From: Caballeronia fortuita
Lineage (GTDB): Bacteria > Pseudomonadota > Gammaproteobacteria > Burkholderiales > Burkholderiaceae
Assembly (NCBI RefSeq): GCF_001544835.2
Contig: NZ_FCNX02000013.1
Coordinates: 62,001-126,000, forward strand
Length of the DNA stretch: 64,000 bases
Reading direction: 5' to 3'
Of the stretch, positions 8,170 to 17,031 are shown one piece after another. A model generated the notes under the pieces. That model was not told where the DNA came from. It ran no database searches and saw only the letters and a list, made by a program, of their open reading frames with translations. A program made the position numbers and the translations under genes. Within the stretch, counting starts at the first letter, position 1. Each line of letters begins with the position of its first letter.

Positions 8170-8766
8170 TTAGACTTCGCCGCGACGGAGCTTGCCCGCC
8201 GCGAGAATCTTTTGAGCAAGCGTCGGCTCGGCCGCAACCGGTGCCGACGCGCCGGGATTTGCCGGCCGAGCATGTGCCATCCGCTCGTCGAGCGACCTAC
8301 GCTGCGGCGCCGCCGGCGCGGCGGCTGCCGGAGCCGCGGCGTGTGCGCCCGAGCCGAGGATCGCGATCGCGTCCGCCGACGAAAGCTTCGTATTGAAAGC
8401 GAACTTCGCAGCTTGCTCGACGTTGCCGGTCGCAATGCCGTGCGCCATGATCCGTGCGCAGCGCGCGCGCTCAGTCGCGCGAGCGGCCTTCTTGGAGTCG
8501 TCGGTTTCGTCGTCGCCGTCTTCGGCTTCGGTGTCGTCATTGTCGACGTCATCCGCCTTCGCTTTCTTGGCCTCTTCTTCCTTGCGCTTTTCTTCTTCGG
8601 CCTTTTCTTTCTCGTCGATCTCTTCCATGCGCTTTGCATAGTCCTCGTCGGACTCGTCCTCACGCTGCTTGCGCTCGTCGTCTTCTTGTTCGGCGCGCGC
8701 GGCGCCGGCACGGCTCAGCAGGTGGGCGAACGGCGCCACGCCCGCAAGGGTCTTTTTCAAACTCAT
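8170..8766 (-). CDS. Capsid scaffold-like protein (Nu3 position)
   Basis: 198 residues in three parts: a short N-terminus, a very acidic and lysine-rich stretch at about 25-90 (repeated DEDYAKRMEEIDEKEKAE-type heptads, likely coiled coil), and a C-terminal half with RARCARIMAHGIATGN and a basic tail. In lambda the scaffold Nu3 is made from an internal start within the protease gene; here it is a separate gene right after the S49 protease. Scaffold is supported by position, charge and coiled-coil prediction by eye, not by a recognised motif. Confidence 0.6.
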   Translation of the reverse strand: MSLKKTLAGVAPFAHLLSRAGAARAEQEDDERKQREDESDEDYAKRMEEIDEKEKAEEEKRKEEEAKKAKADDVDNDDTEAEDGDDETDDSKKAARATERARCARIMAHGIATGNVEQAAKFAFNTKLSSADAIAILGSGAHAAAPAAAAPAAPQRRSLDERMAHARPANPGASAPVAAEPTLAQKILAAGKLRRGEV

Positions 8767-8789
8767 TGCATACCTCGTGAGAGTGTTGT

Positions 8790-9686
8790 TTAGGCCAGCT
8801 CGGCTAGCAAGGCCAGGAGCGCCGCATCTGGCGCCATCACTGCGTCTGCAAGCCCTCGGCTGACGCCGTTTTCGCCCATGAAGCAGGCGGCCTGCATCTC
8901 GCGCACAGCATCGGCGGCGAGATTCCGGTTACGGGCGACTGTGCTGACGAACAGTTCGCCCATGGTGTTGATGTCGGCCTGCGCGGCTTCGAAGGCTTCC
9001 TTCGAAAGCGGAATCTCCGGGTGGAAGTCCGCTTTCCGATCGCCGTACGTGATGAACGTGACCTGATACCCAGATGCGGTGAGGGCTTTCGACCAATCGA
9101 CGTGCATCGTGATCACGCCGATCGAACCCACGCCGCCGGTGCGCGGCACGATGATCTTGTCGGTCGCGCTCGCGAGCGCATACGCCGCCGAGTACGCCGA
9201 CTCAGAAAGAATCGACCACATCGGTTTGTCGCCGCGCAACGCATACACGGTATCGGCAAGGTCGAAGCAGCCTGCGACCTCACCGCCAGGCGAATCGATG
9301 TCGAACACGATCGCGCGCACGCCCGGATCGGCATGAGCGGACAGAATGCTCTGCCGAAGCCCGTCGTATCCGGTCATCCCAGAGTACGGCCGCAGTGACC
9401 GGAGCTTTTGGACGAGCGTTCCGCGCACGGTGATCATCGCGATGCCGGTGTCGGCAATCATGTCGTAGCCGGGATCGACAACACGGCCGGCGCGGGTGTC
9501 GGACTCGTATTCCTCGTCCCACGCGCCGAACGCCATCGGGCTGATGGTCGATCCATCGAGACGCCCGATGTGCGATATGCCGAGCCGGTCGGCAAGAGAC
9601 GCCATAACGACTTCGGCCTTCTCTCGCTTGATCGCCAGCGGAGTGTTGAACATCCGCTGGCTCAGAAACGCCAATTGGCCGTGCAT
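8790..9686 (-). CDS. Capsid maturation protease, S49 (lambda gpC-like)
   Basis: 298 residues with a ClpP-like fold. Visible motifs are IVFDIDSPGGEVAGCFDLA, then the nucleophile region SESAYSAAYALAS, GGVGSIGVI, and a catalytic lysine in DWSKALTASG. Such proteases cut portal and scaffold during head maturation. It follows the portal gene with a 13-base gap. The scaffold domain that lambda gpC carries at its C-terminus is absent and is encoded by the next gene. Confidence 0.85.
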   Translation of the reverse strand: MHGQLAFLSQRMFNTPLAIKREKAEVVMASLADRLGISHIGRLDGSTISPMAFGAWDEEYESDTRAGRVVDPGYDMIADTGIAMITVRGTLVQKLRSLRPYSGMTGYDGLRQSILSAHADPGVRAIVFDIDSPGGEVAGCFDLADTVYALRGDKPMWSILSESAYSAAYALASATDKIIVPRTGGVGSIGVITMHVDWSKALTASGYQVTFITYGDRKADFHPEIPLSKEAFEAAQADINTMGELFVSTVARNRNLAADAVREMQAACFMGENGVSRGLADAVMAPDAALLALLAELA

Positions 9687-9699
9687 AGCCTCTCCAATA

Positions 9700-11358
9700 T
9701 CATTGCGCCTTCGGCTCCTGTGTAACCTCGTCCGCCGTCGCGTCTTCTTTCAGCGTCGACGGAAGAGGGATGCCGCGATCCTTGATGTACTGGATCTCGA
9801 CCGCGCGCTGATCGATGTTGTCGCGCCAATCGTTGCCCGACAGCTGCGCCGATTCGTCTTCGAGCGTCGACAGACCCGACTCAATACCGAGCGCCGCGCC
9901 CTGGCGTTCCTTCATCGGATCAACGTAGCCGCGGCCCGGACCGATCCACCACGCACGCGTATATGCCGCACGTGCCATCGCGAACTCGGGCGCACCAGAT
10001 GGAAGCGGAAGCTCGCCGATGTCCATCATTTCCTCGACCATCGCGCAAAGAATGGGCTGACCGAACCCGCGACCGAAGTCGCTACGACGGCGATCGAACG
10101 TCTTCCACGCCTCCAGCGCCGCAGCGCGGTACGAGGAATAATTGACGTCCGCCCAGTTCTGCGTGATCTGCTGCGCCGACATGCCGGTGCCGGCCGCGAC
10201 GTTGCGCAGCATGGCGTTCTCGAACTCGGCGAAGTTGCCCGCCGGTCGCGTAGCCGAAACCGTGTTGATGGTTTCGCCGGGGAAGAGGATCGGCAAGCGC
10301 GCGCCGCCGAGCCGAAGATCTGTCTTGTCGTGGAACTCGGTTCGTGCGTCCTGATACCCGTTGTATGCCTCGGCGTCTTCGCCGTCGCCGAGAGCTTCGG
10401 TCACTAGCTGCTTGTCGAACGGGCTCGTGACGTAGGCGCCGAAGATTGCATTGATGATCGCCGCGTCGAGTTCGGTGCCGTCGTACTTGATCAGCATCTT
10501 CAGCCGCTGCAGCACAGGCGTCAGGATGCCCGCGCCGCCGCGGTGCTGCGACGCCCGGTCGAAATCATAGTCGTGGACAACGATCGGACGGCCCCAATCG
10601 GTTTCGAACGGGATTCGCTCCCACGAAACCTGCTTGTTGCCGCTGAACCAATCTCCCTGGTGCGCTTTCCGGATGTGCGCGGCTACCGGCGCCCCGTACT
10701 CGTCGACCTCGATACCGCCGCGCATCGTCTGATTGTCGAAATTCTGCTGCGGGTTCGACAGGCGGTCAGGATCGATCAGTTGCAGCACGGTCGCATAGCG
10801 CGCACCGCGCGGGAGGCGCTCCGGCATCCACTGAAGGATCGCCAGAGCATCGCCGTCGACGATCTTGTGGCGGAAGGCCAAGCGCATCATCTGCGGGATC
10901 GTCAGCTTGCGCTGCGCATCGCAGAAGTGCGCCGGATCTTCAGACCACGTGCGCCATCCTGCCTCGAGCGCGCGACCGAATTCGTCCGCCCACATGTGGT
11001 CGAACTTCTTGTTGCCCGTCATGGCTGCGAGCGCGCGATGATCCGGCTTCGAGATCGGGCGGAAGTCTGCGCCGATTACATTGTCGAGCGTGCGCGTGAC
11101 CGCCGCCGATGCCCACCCGTCATTGCGCACCAGATCGCGTACGCGCGAGACGATGCGATCGCGATATGGGTTGAGCTCTCCATCGGGCGACCACAGCACC
11201 GGATTCCACTCGCGCATATGCTGGCCGTACATATCGGCCGCGTCATACGCGGAGTGCCCACCGAAACTGTTATAGCTGCCGTTTAGCGCGAGCGCACGGC
11301 TCTTGCGCTCCGGCAGCGGCTTCCCGTCCGGACCAAGTAGCTGTACGTTCGATTCCAT
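9700..11358 (-). CDS. Portal protein, lambda gpB family
   Basis: 552 residues (lambda gpB 533). Recognisable parts: the N-terminal SRALALNGSYNSFGGHSAY, the RIVSRVRDLVRNDGWASAAVTRTLDNVIG helical region, QLIDPDRLSNPQQNFD, and the QQITQNWADVNYSSYRAAALEAW segment typical of the family. The dodecameric portal is the DNA entry channel and nucleates head assembly. The gene starts three bases after the gpW-like gene. Confidence 0.9.
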   Translation of the reverse strand: MESNVQLLGPDGKPLPERKSRALALNGSYNSFGGHSAYDAADMYGQHMREWNPVLWSPDGELNPYRDRIVSRVRDLVRNDGWASAAVTRTLDNVIGADFRPISKPDHRALAAMTGNKKFDHMWADEFGRALEAGWRTWSEDPAHFCDAQRKLTIPQMMRLAFRHKIVDGDALAILQWMPERLPRGARYATVLQLIDPDRLSNPQQNFDNQTMRGGIEVDEYGAPVAAHIRKAHQGDWFSGNKQVSWERIPFETDWGRPIVVHDYDFDRASQHRGGAGILTPVLQRLKMLIKYDGTELDAAIINAIFGAYVTSPFDKQLVTEALGDGEDAEAYNGYQDARTEFHDKTDLRLGGARLPILFPGETINTVSATRPAGNFAEFENAMLRNVAAGTGMSAQQITQNWADVNYSSYRAAALEAWKTFDRRRSDFGRGFGQPILCAMVEEMMDIGELPLPSGAPEFAMARAAYTRAWWIGPGRGYVDPMKERQGAALGIESGLSTLEDESAQLSGNDWRDNIDQRAVEIQYIKDRGIPLPSTLKEDATADEVTQEPKAQ

Positions 11359-11361
11359 GCG

Positions 11362-11637
11362 TTATCGCCGTGTGAAGGAGATTCGGTTTGCTCTTCGCGG
11401 CGAGTCGACGATGCCGAGCTGCGCCTGCATTAGTTGGATCGCCGCCGCCAATTCCGCGAGATTCGCGCGCGTGTACGTGACAGATCTCGTGCCGTCGCCC
11501 TGCGTGTACGAGTACGACTCGCCCTGCGCACCGGTCGACAACTGGATGTAGATCTGCTGCGCGTTGGCGAGTGACTGCCGCAGCGCTGTCTGATCCATGC
11601 CGGCGAGCAGGCTGCGGCTCGGGTCAAAGCATCGCAA
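11362..11637 (-). CDS. Head-tail joining protein, lambda gpW-like
   Basis: 91 residues if started at TTG 11637, or 78 from ATG 11598. The TTG is preferred because AGGAG lies seven bases before it, while the ATG has no ribosome site. The core (QSLANAQQIYIQLSTG, VTYTRANLAELAAAIQLMQAQ) is the alpha-beta hairpin-alpha pattern of gpW, which plugs the portal after packaging. It sits between terminase and portal exactly as in lambda. Confidence 0.75.
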   Translation of the reverse strand: MRCFDPSRSLLAGMDQTALRQSLANAQQIYIQLSTGAQGESYSYTQGDGTRSVTYTRANLAELAAAIQLMQAQLGIVDSPRRANRISFTRR

Positions 11638-11654
11638 AGTGGTTCTCCTATGCT

Positions 11655-13676
11655 TCAGCCGGCGAGCCGCCGAATCCGAGAGCGTTTCTCAGGCTGCGCC
11701 TGTTTGATGATCGGTCCATCCGGGCGCACCGGCCGTGCCGCGCTCACGACGTCGAGCTCGACCTCCCGCGGCGTCTCCGGAGCAGGCGGCTCAAGAGCAG
11801 ACGGATCCGCCTGCACCGCTTCGACGCGCCGGTTCAACTTCAGGCCCATGTGCATGAGGCCGCAAAGCGCCGCATACCCGTACACCCGAATATCGAGCGC
11901 TTCGTTCGCGCGGCCAGGTGGCAACTCCCACACGCGAAACTTCTGCCCGTTGGCGAACTTCGTCACCGAGCGCTCCGAGATGAGCTGCGCGAAGTAGTTG
12001 ATGTCGCGATCCGTCGGGAAGTGCATGTACCCCGCGGGATACGTCAGCACGCCATCTGTGTCTTCGGGATCGCGGCGCAACCGCTCGCGTATCACGTCCT
12101 TCGCCGCATTCACGCCGATGATGACCGGTCGGAACGTCGATTTAGTTCGCGACGACGGGCGCTTCGTCGGCCACACAGGTGAACGCGCGCCGCCGCGCGC
12201 CGACTCGCCCTTGATGGCCCAGATACGGCGACCGAGCCGCGCTTTCGCGAACTCGTACACCTTCTGCGTGTGGTGACCGCCGGAGTCGATACAAGCAGCG
12301 GAGACAGCGAAGCCGCGACCGTCCGCGCGCCGCCAGACGCGCTTCAAGTATTCGTCGACGCGTTTCCATAGCTCAGCGCTCTCCGGATCGCCCTCGATGA
12401 CCGCGTGGTCGATCGACCAGCTTTCCTCGTTGTGCCCCCAGCCGATCGTTTCGAGTTCGACGCGATCGTCTTGCACGTCGCCGCCGACCGTGATCAGACC
12501 GACGCCGTCTGGCACCTCCGCATCCCATACTTCCGTGCGCGCCGCCAGCCGCGTCTCGCTCAGTGCGCGGTCGCCGCGATCCTCATACGGCTCGCCGAGC
12601 ACGAGGTTGATGAACGTCTGCCGCGCGAGCGGGTCGTCCTTCACGCGAAGCCATTCGGCAACGAGGTTCGACCAGCATGCGTTCGGAAAGAGGCTATACC
12701 CGGCCCAGATATGGAACCCGGCATGCCCCTTGAACGGCTTCGTCGCACGCCACTCGCCGTTCGTCACCATGTCAGCCTTATCGGCCTCGTGGATGATGCA
12801 GCCGTTATGCCGACAGACGTAGTAGACGCTGTCAGGAATGCCGTTGCCGTGCTCGTCCTTGTCCCACTTCATGCCGTACGGCGTTTCGGGACTTCCCCAC
12901 TCGAGCACCTGGTGCTCGCCGCAGTGCGGGCAGGCCACGAAGAAGTAGCGCTGGTCGCTCTCGCCGAAGCTCTTCTCGATGCGGCTATAGCCCTTCACCG
13001 TCGGCGTCGAGCCGAGGACGATCTTGCGATTCCAGAAGGTTTCCGACCGCTTCGTGCCGAGTGCGATCTGATCGCCTTCATTGCCGGCGCCGTCGACCGG
13101 ATACGCGTCGACCTCGTCGAACATTACGACGCGCGACGTAATCCGCCGAAAGCCGGCCGGGCTGTTCGCGCCGACGAGCGTCAGGCTCGAACCGTTGCGG
13201 AACGTCTTCGCGAGGATCGTCTGATCGCTGTTCTTCGCCTTCTGGTCGCCCGCGATCGCCGCGAGCACGGGCGTGTCGCGCAGCATCGGCGCGATTTCCG
13301 TCTTCGAATAGCTCTCCGCATCCTCGACGCGGGGCTGCACGACGAGGATCGGCGAAGGGTCCTGGTGGATGAAGAAGCCGACCGCGTGATCCATCAGCTT
13401 CGTGTAGCCGACGCGAGCCGACTTCATGACGCTGATCTTCTCGACGCTGGGGTCGGTTACTGCATCCAGCATGCCCCTCTGATAACCGAACGCCCGGAAG
13501 CGGCCGGTCTGCGCACTGGTCTCACGCGAAAGCACCGCATAGCGCTCGGCCCATTCGCTCAACGTCAGCTTCGGCGGCGGCGTCAGGTTCTGCCGAAGCG
13601 CCGCCACGAGGCCCGCGCGCAACGCTGCATAGCCGCGCGCGTATCGCCGGGTGCTATTTAGGGTTGCCTGCTCCAT
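11655..13676 (-). CDS. Terminase large subunit, lambda gpA family
   Basis: 673 residues (lambda gpA 641). The packaging ATPase has the variant Walker A KSARVGYTK near residue 85-93 and Walker B VVMFDEVDAY; a zinc-like CPHCGEH follows, and the C-terminal nuclease half holds GGDVQDDRVELE and ACIDSGGHHTQK. It translocates DNA and cuts cos-type ends. Its start overlaps the small subunit by 23 bases. Confidence 0.92.
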   Translation of the reverse strand: MEQATLNSTRRYARGYAALRAGLVAALRQNLTPPPKLTLSEWAERYAVLSRETSAQTGRFRAFGYQRGMLDAVTDPSVEKISVMKSARVGYTKLMDHAVGFFIHQDPSPILVVQPRVEDAESYSKTEIAPMLRDTPVLAAIAGDQKAKNSDQTILAKTFRNGSSLTLVGANSPAGFRRITSRVVMFDEVDAYPVDGAGNEGDQIALGTKRSETFWNRKIVLGSTPTVKGYSRIEKSFGESDQRYFFVACPHCGEHQVLEWGSPETPYGMKWDKDEHGNGIPDSVYYVCRHNGCIIHEADKADMVTNGEWRATKPFKGHAGFHIWAGYSLFPNACWSNLVAEWLRVKDDPLARQTFINLVLGEPYEDRGDRALSETRLAARTEVWDAEVPDGVGLITVGGDVQDDRVELETIGWGHNEESWSIDHAVIEGDPESAELWKRVDEYLKRVWRRADGRGFAVSAACIDSGGHHTQKVYEFAKARLGRRIWAIKGESARGGARSPVWPTKRPSSRTKSTFRPVIIGVNAAKDVIRERLRRDPEDTDGVLTYPAGYMHFPTDRDINYFAQLISERSVTKFANGQKFRVWELPPGRANEALDIRVYGYAALCGLMHMGLKLNRRVEAVQADPSALEPPAPETPREVELDVVSAARPVRPDGPIIKQAQPEKRSRIRRLAG

Positions 13677-14232
13677 CGCGAGTGAGTTCTTCGAGTGCTT
13701 CTGTGATGACCTCCTGCAACATGTCCTGCAACTCGGCAGGCGTCTTGCATCGATGGAGACGCGGAGCCTGTTCCGCGGGAATTGACAGCAGGCGGGTTCG
13801 AACCTTGGCGTATTCGGTGCCGACGGCTTTCGCCACCTCGGCGACGTCGATCACCAGACCGGAATCGCGGTCGTATTCGAGCTGCGCCTTAAGCCCGAGA
13901 TAGTTCTCTTTGAAGCAGCGCGCTTCGTCGAAGTCGAGCAGCTGCACGTTGCCCGACAAGATGCGGTCAGCGGCATCCGCCGCGCTCTCGCGCTCGCCGA
14001 GCGTTAACTCGCTGGCCGCCTGGGTAACGGTTTTGCGTTTGTTACCTGCGGGCGGTTGGGTAACAGGCGGGGTAACAGCCGGCGTGCCGTCGCGCCGGTA
14101 TCTTTTCAGCAGCGCGTTCGACGCCTCGACATCGACCTCATCGCCTGCAAACACAAGCCAGCCGCGCTCTTTCCACTTCGTGACCGTTTTCCGGCTGACG
14201 TTGTGAAGTGCCGCGAACTCGCTCTGGTTCAT
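13654..14232 (-). CDS. Terminase small subunit, Nu1-like
   Basis: 192 residues (lambda Nu1 181). The N-terminal winged helix QSEFAALHNVSRKTVTKWKERGW is the Nu1 DNA-binding fold that recognises the cos region. The middle is a linker rich in Thr/Pro/Val, and the C-terminal half (ARCFKENYLGLKAQLEYDRDSGLVIDVAEV) contacts the large subunit in relatives. It overlaps both neighbours, with an ATGA shared with the HNH gene upstream. Confidence 0.8.
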   Translation of the reverse strand: MNQSEFAALHNVSRKTVTKWKERGWLVFAGDEVDVEASNALLKRYRRDGTPAVTPPVTQPPAGNKRKTVTQAASELTLGERESAADAADRILSGNVQLLDFDEARCFKENYLGLKAQLEYDRDSGLVIDVAEVAKAVGTEYAKVRTRLLSIPAEQAPRLHRCKTPAELQDMLQEVITEALEELTRDGAGNPK

Positions 14233-14882
14233 AGCCCGCTGGTGTTACCCAAATTTGAATTTTTCATGCCTAGAGAAAGATCGCGCGCGCGCAGTGCCCC
14301 CGGATGCGGAAGGGCACCTAAGGACCCGCGACGCCTGTAGCGGGCACGACATCGACATGCCTCGGTGCAGAAGAGAGCCCCCGCCTGTCGCGCGGTGAAG
14401 CATTCGCCGCACTCAACGCAGACCGGGAAGTGCACGACGCGATGCGGCATGCCGGCTGCGTGGTCACGGATGCAGTCATCACAAGACATTGCAGTCTTCG
14501 CATGAGACAACGTCACGCGGCGCGTGAATGAAACGCTGCAGTGTTGGCACGTCGTCTCACGCTCCATCATCAACGTATTCAGAGCGTTGGTACGTCGATC
14601 AACAGCCCGTAAGTTCGCGCGACGATTGTCTAGCGCATCGCGATTGATGTGATCAGCGTCGCGCGCGTCGCTCGCATCCATGCCGAGCATTAGGCGATGC
14701 ATTCTGACCGTGCGGTTCTTGCCGTTCTCGACAACATTGCGCACGGCGTACACGTGATTACCTGACCCGTTCGGCTTGGCCTTCCACTTCCATTGCGACA
14801 GGAATTCGAACATGTCGTCATCCACGAGGGCGAACTCGTGCCGTCCGACAGCATGTCTGCCAGACAGTTTGATTAGTGCCAT
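14229..14882 (-). CDS. HNH endonuclease beside terminase
   Basis: 217 residues. The N-terminal region and the motif HRLMLGMDASDARDADHINRD followed by NRRANLRAV identify an HNH_3-type nuclease. The C-terminal half has several Cys pairs (CQHC, CDDC, CVEC and CTEAC), suggesting two zinc ribbons for DNA binding. In HK97-type phages an HNH protein beside terminase is needed for specific cos cleavage, so this one may be a packaging partner, not a parasite; the alternative is a homing endonuclease. It is coupled to the small terminase by ATGA. Confidence 0.75.
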   Translation of the reverse strand: MALIKLSGRHAVGRHEFALVDDDMFEFLSQWKWKAKPNGSGNHVYAVRNVVENGKNRTVRMHRLMLGMDASDARDADHINRDALDNRRANLRAVDRRTNALNTLMMERETTCQHCSVSFTRRVTLSHAKTAMSCDDCIRDHAAGMPHRVVHFPVCVECGECFTARQAGALFCTEACRCRARYRRRGSLGALPHPGALRARDLSLGMKNSNLGNTSGL

Positions 14883-14890
14883 GAGAGTTC

Positions 14891-15580
14891 CTACCGTTTG
14901 GCCGTTGCCAGCGCCTGTGCGAATGCGGCCGCGAACTCGCGTCGAAATCCAGCGTTGATGACCACGCGCGCGCGCATCTCGAAATTCAAGTGCTGGTGCA
15001 CGGGCATCGCATCTCCAAACCGAATGAGCAGCTTCAGATGCCCCGACTTGTTCACGCCGCGCAACGCAACGCCGCGCTTGCCTGCCGTCTTGACAGCCTT
15101 CACGTCAGTCGGGCGCTGCCACACACCGCCGATCGATTCACCGCTCTTCGTCTTGATCGATCCTACGAAGATGTCCGGCCGCCCTTCCAAGCGCTTCAAC
15201 GTCGATTTGCTCAGGTTGCCGTATTGATTCAGCAGCGCCCTATCCTTCGGGTTCAGCCATGTCTTGCCGGAACCGATCAACTTGTGCGTGCCACCGAACT
15301 CGTACGGCGCGAGATACGCTGCGGCGATGTCTTTAACGAAGACGACCGCCTCTAGATTGTTCTTTCGAGCGGCCTTCACGCCCACGGAATTGACCGTAAA
15401 TGGCGTGGGCCGATCGAAGACCTGCCGTATTGCGCCCTTTTCCACGACCTGAACGCTTTTGGCCACAGCCGTCAGCGCCTGCGCGGTCGCGAACGGCAGC
15501 TGCTTGCGCTCCAGATCATTGAGCGAACGTGTCAGGCTGCGCAGATCCGCCGAGATGTTGATGCGGACCGGCGCGGCCAT
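14891..15580 (-). CDS. Putative minor tail/neck protein (gpZ-like)
   Basis: 229 residues. The start (NISADLRSLTRSLNDLERKQLPFATAQALTAVAK shape) and the basic middle with APYEFGGTHKLIG resemble the minor tail protein Z family, which completes the tail tip or neck in lambda relatives. In lambda Z lies after the head genes, while here the gene precedes terminase, so orthology is unsure. It starts on the last base of the upstream stop (TAATG) and lies eight bases from the HNH gene. Confidence 0.4.
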   Translation of the reverse strand: MAAPVRINISADLRSLTRSLNDLERKQLPFATAQALTAVAKSVQVVEKGAIRQVFDRPTPFTVNSVGVKAARKNNLEAVVFVKDIAAAYLAPYEFGGTHKLIGSGKTWLNPKDRALLNQYGNLSKSTLKRLEGRPDIFVGSIKTKSGESIGGVWQRPTDVKAVKTAGKRGVALRGVNKSGHLKLLIRFGDAMPVHQHLNFEMRARVVINAGFRREFAAAFAQALATAKR

Positions 15581-16329
15581 TACTCTGCGCCGTCCTTAAC
15601 TTGCGGATGATTCTTCAAGTCGGCCAGACGCTGAATCAGGCGCTGATACTCTTGCACAGCGCTGTTGCCGATCATGCGCACCAGCGCCTCGATCTCGCCG
15701 ATGATGGTCAGCGGATGCTCATCCGAGACAGAGCCAGTCGGGGAAGCAGAAAGCGCCGCCCCGGGCTCCCCCGCCTCAGCACTGCCAGCCTCCGCATCAG
15801 CGGCGCCACCAGCGTCCAAAGGGACGGCCTCCGATGACACGCTTGCAGGCGCTTGCGCGTCGAGGTTTGGCGCGGCGGGCGTCGGGCTCAAGTCAGCGGC
15901 ACCCGCGCCGCCAGGATCAGCCTTAGCGTCGGCAATCACAGCGGGCGCAACGACATCGTCTCCCCGCACGTCTGCCGTGTTCAACAACGGAATCGGCGGA
16001 TCGAACGCCACATATCGGGCCTCAGAAGTCTCGTTCGCGGATTCGTCGCTGGATGGCGGCAGCGAGGTCGAGGATGTCTCGACGGGCTTTCCCGCGTCAG
16101 CGTCCGTATCCGAGCCGGTCACAGGCGCAGCCGGGTCCCGAGCAGCCTGGGCATCGCCAGCCGTCGTCGACGCTGACGAGTTTTGCTCCCCCACGTTCGC
16201 ACTCGGGTCAACGCCCGCTCCGTTTGCGATTAGATCGGGAATCTCGTCGCGAGTGATCTCCCGGATCGGGGCAACAGCCGCCTCGTCATTGTTGAAAATG
16301 ACCTTTGTATCCGCGTTGTACTTCAGCAT
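15580..16329 (-). CDS. Acidic low-complexity late protein, function unknown
   Basis: 249 residues from ATG 16329, which has TGGAG eight bases upstream; an in-frame TTG lies at 16341. Apart from a 40-residue head (LKYNADTKVIFNNDEAAVAPIREITRDEIP) and a helical tail (LTIIGEIEALVRMIGNSAVQEY), the sequence is an Ala/Ser/Asp/Pro-rich spacer of about 150 residues. Nothing enzymatic is visible. It overlaps the Z-like gene by one base and follows a terminator. It could be a flexible structural or scaffold protein. Confidence 0.55.
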   Translation of the reverse strand: MLKYNADTKVIFNNDEAAVAPIREITRDEIPDLIANGAGVDPSANVGEQNSSASTTAGDAQAARDPAAPVTGSDTDADAGKPVETSSTSLPPSSDESANETSEARYVAFDPPIPLLNTADVRGDDVVAPAVIADAKADPGGAGAADLSPTPAAPNLDAQAPASVSSEAVPLDAGGAADAEAGSAEAGEPGAALSASPTGSVSDEHPLTIIGEIEALVRMIGNSAVQEYQRLIQRLADLKNHPQVKDGAE

Positions 16330-16343
16330 CGTGGGCTCCAAAT

Positions 16344-16370
16344 AAAAACGCCCCGGCAGATGCCGAGGCG
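16344..16370 (-). terminator. Intrinsic terminator before the acidic late gene
   Basis: Minus strand: CGCCTCGGC, ATCT loop, GCCGGGGCG (9-bp stem with one T-G pair) followed by TTTTTA. It ends transcription coming from the secreted repeat protein gene and lies 15 bases before ATG 16329. Confidence 0.8.
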
Positions 16371-16440
16371 TAGATGGACCATTTCTTTTTTCGATTACTA
16401 GGAGAACGACTACACCGCCGCTTCCGACAGCTTCGTTCCG

Positions 16441-17031
16441 CTATTTTGCTTGTTTGAGGATCGCGGCTTTAGCAGGCGAGATCTCATATATCGCGTAGCG
16501 TCCCGGTTTTTCGATTAGGAGGTCTGGACGTTTGTAAATCAGCTTGTCGTCTCGCTTCGCGTTGCATCCAATTGGGCCGTCAGGGCAATTTATCGGCCCC
16601 GGCGGCGCCCCAGGCACTGGCACCGGCACAGGATCCTTCGGCTTCGGTTCCGGAGCTGGCGGCGGCCAGCCCGGCGGCGTCCCCCAAGGTGCATCGGGCT
16701 TATCCGGTTTATCTGGCGTATCCGGTTTATCTGGCGTATCCGGCTTATCCGGTTTATCTGGCGTATCCGGCTTATCTGGCTTATCCGGTTTATCTGGCGT
16801 ATCCGGTGTATCCGGGCGATCGGGATCGTCGGGCGAATCGTTCCGGAAGGCATCCCGAATGCTCGGCTTCTTAACGATTTTGTCTAATTCCCCGGGCCGA
16901 AATCGCCGTATCGGGACGGAGTCTTGCACAAGTGAGCTAGAGCCGTCCGGGTTCGTGATGATTAGGTATTGCTGCGCATTAGCACTCATTGCAACAAGCG
17001 ATAACACCACCGCCAATCTTCGCTTTTTCAT
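16441..17031 (-). CDS. Secreted proline-rich (PDKPDTPDKP)n repeat protein
   Basis: 196 residues. A signal peptide is obvious: MKKRRLAVVLSLVAMSANA then QQ, with an Ala-x-Ala cleavage site near residue 19. A short domain (QYLIITNPDGSSSLVQDSV) follows, then about 40 residues of tandem Pro-Asp-Lys/Thr units, a Pro-rich spacer, a small domain with one Cys pair (NCPDGPIGC), and a polar end. A good AGGGGG site precedes the ATG. It is not a known lysis or virion protein. The rigid Pro-rich arm is like those that span the periplasm in TonB-type proteins, but no membrane anchor remains after cleavage. A lysogeny-expressed accessory (moron) role is an inference. Confidence 0.65.
   Translation of the reverse strand: MKKRRLAVVLSLVAMSANAQQYLIITNPDGSSSLVQDSVPIRRFRPGELDKIVKKPSIRDAFRNDSPDDPDRPDTPDTPDKPDKPDKPDTPDKPDKPDTPDKPDTPDKPDKPDAPWGTPPGWPPPAPEPKPKDPVPVPVPGAPPGPINCPDGPIGCNAKRDDKLIYKRPDLLIEKPGRYAIYEISPAKAAILKQAK
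16696..16819 (-). repeat. Short in-frame tandem repeats (9/18 bp) coding PDKPDT units
   Basis: About 13 copies of a 9-base unit (plus-strand forms TATCCGGTT / TATCTGGCG) in slightly varied order. Being a multiple of three, gain or loss of units would keep the reading frame and change arm length, as in other variable Pro-rich repeats. Confidence 0.8.
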
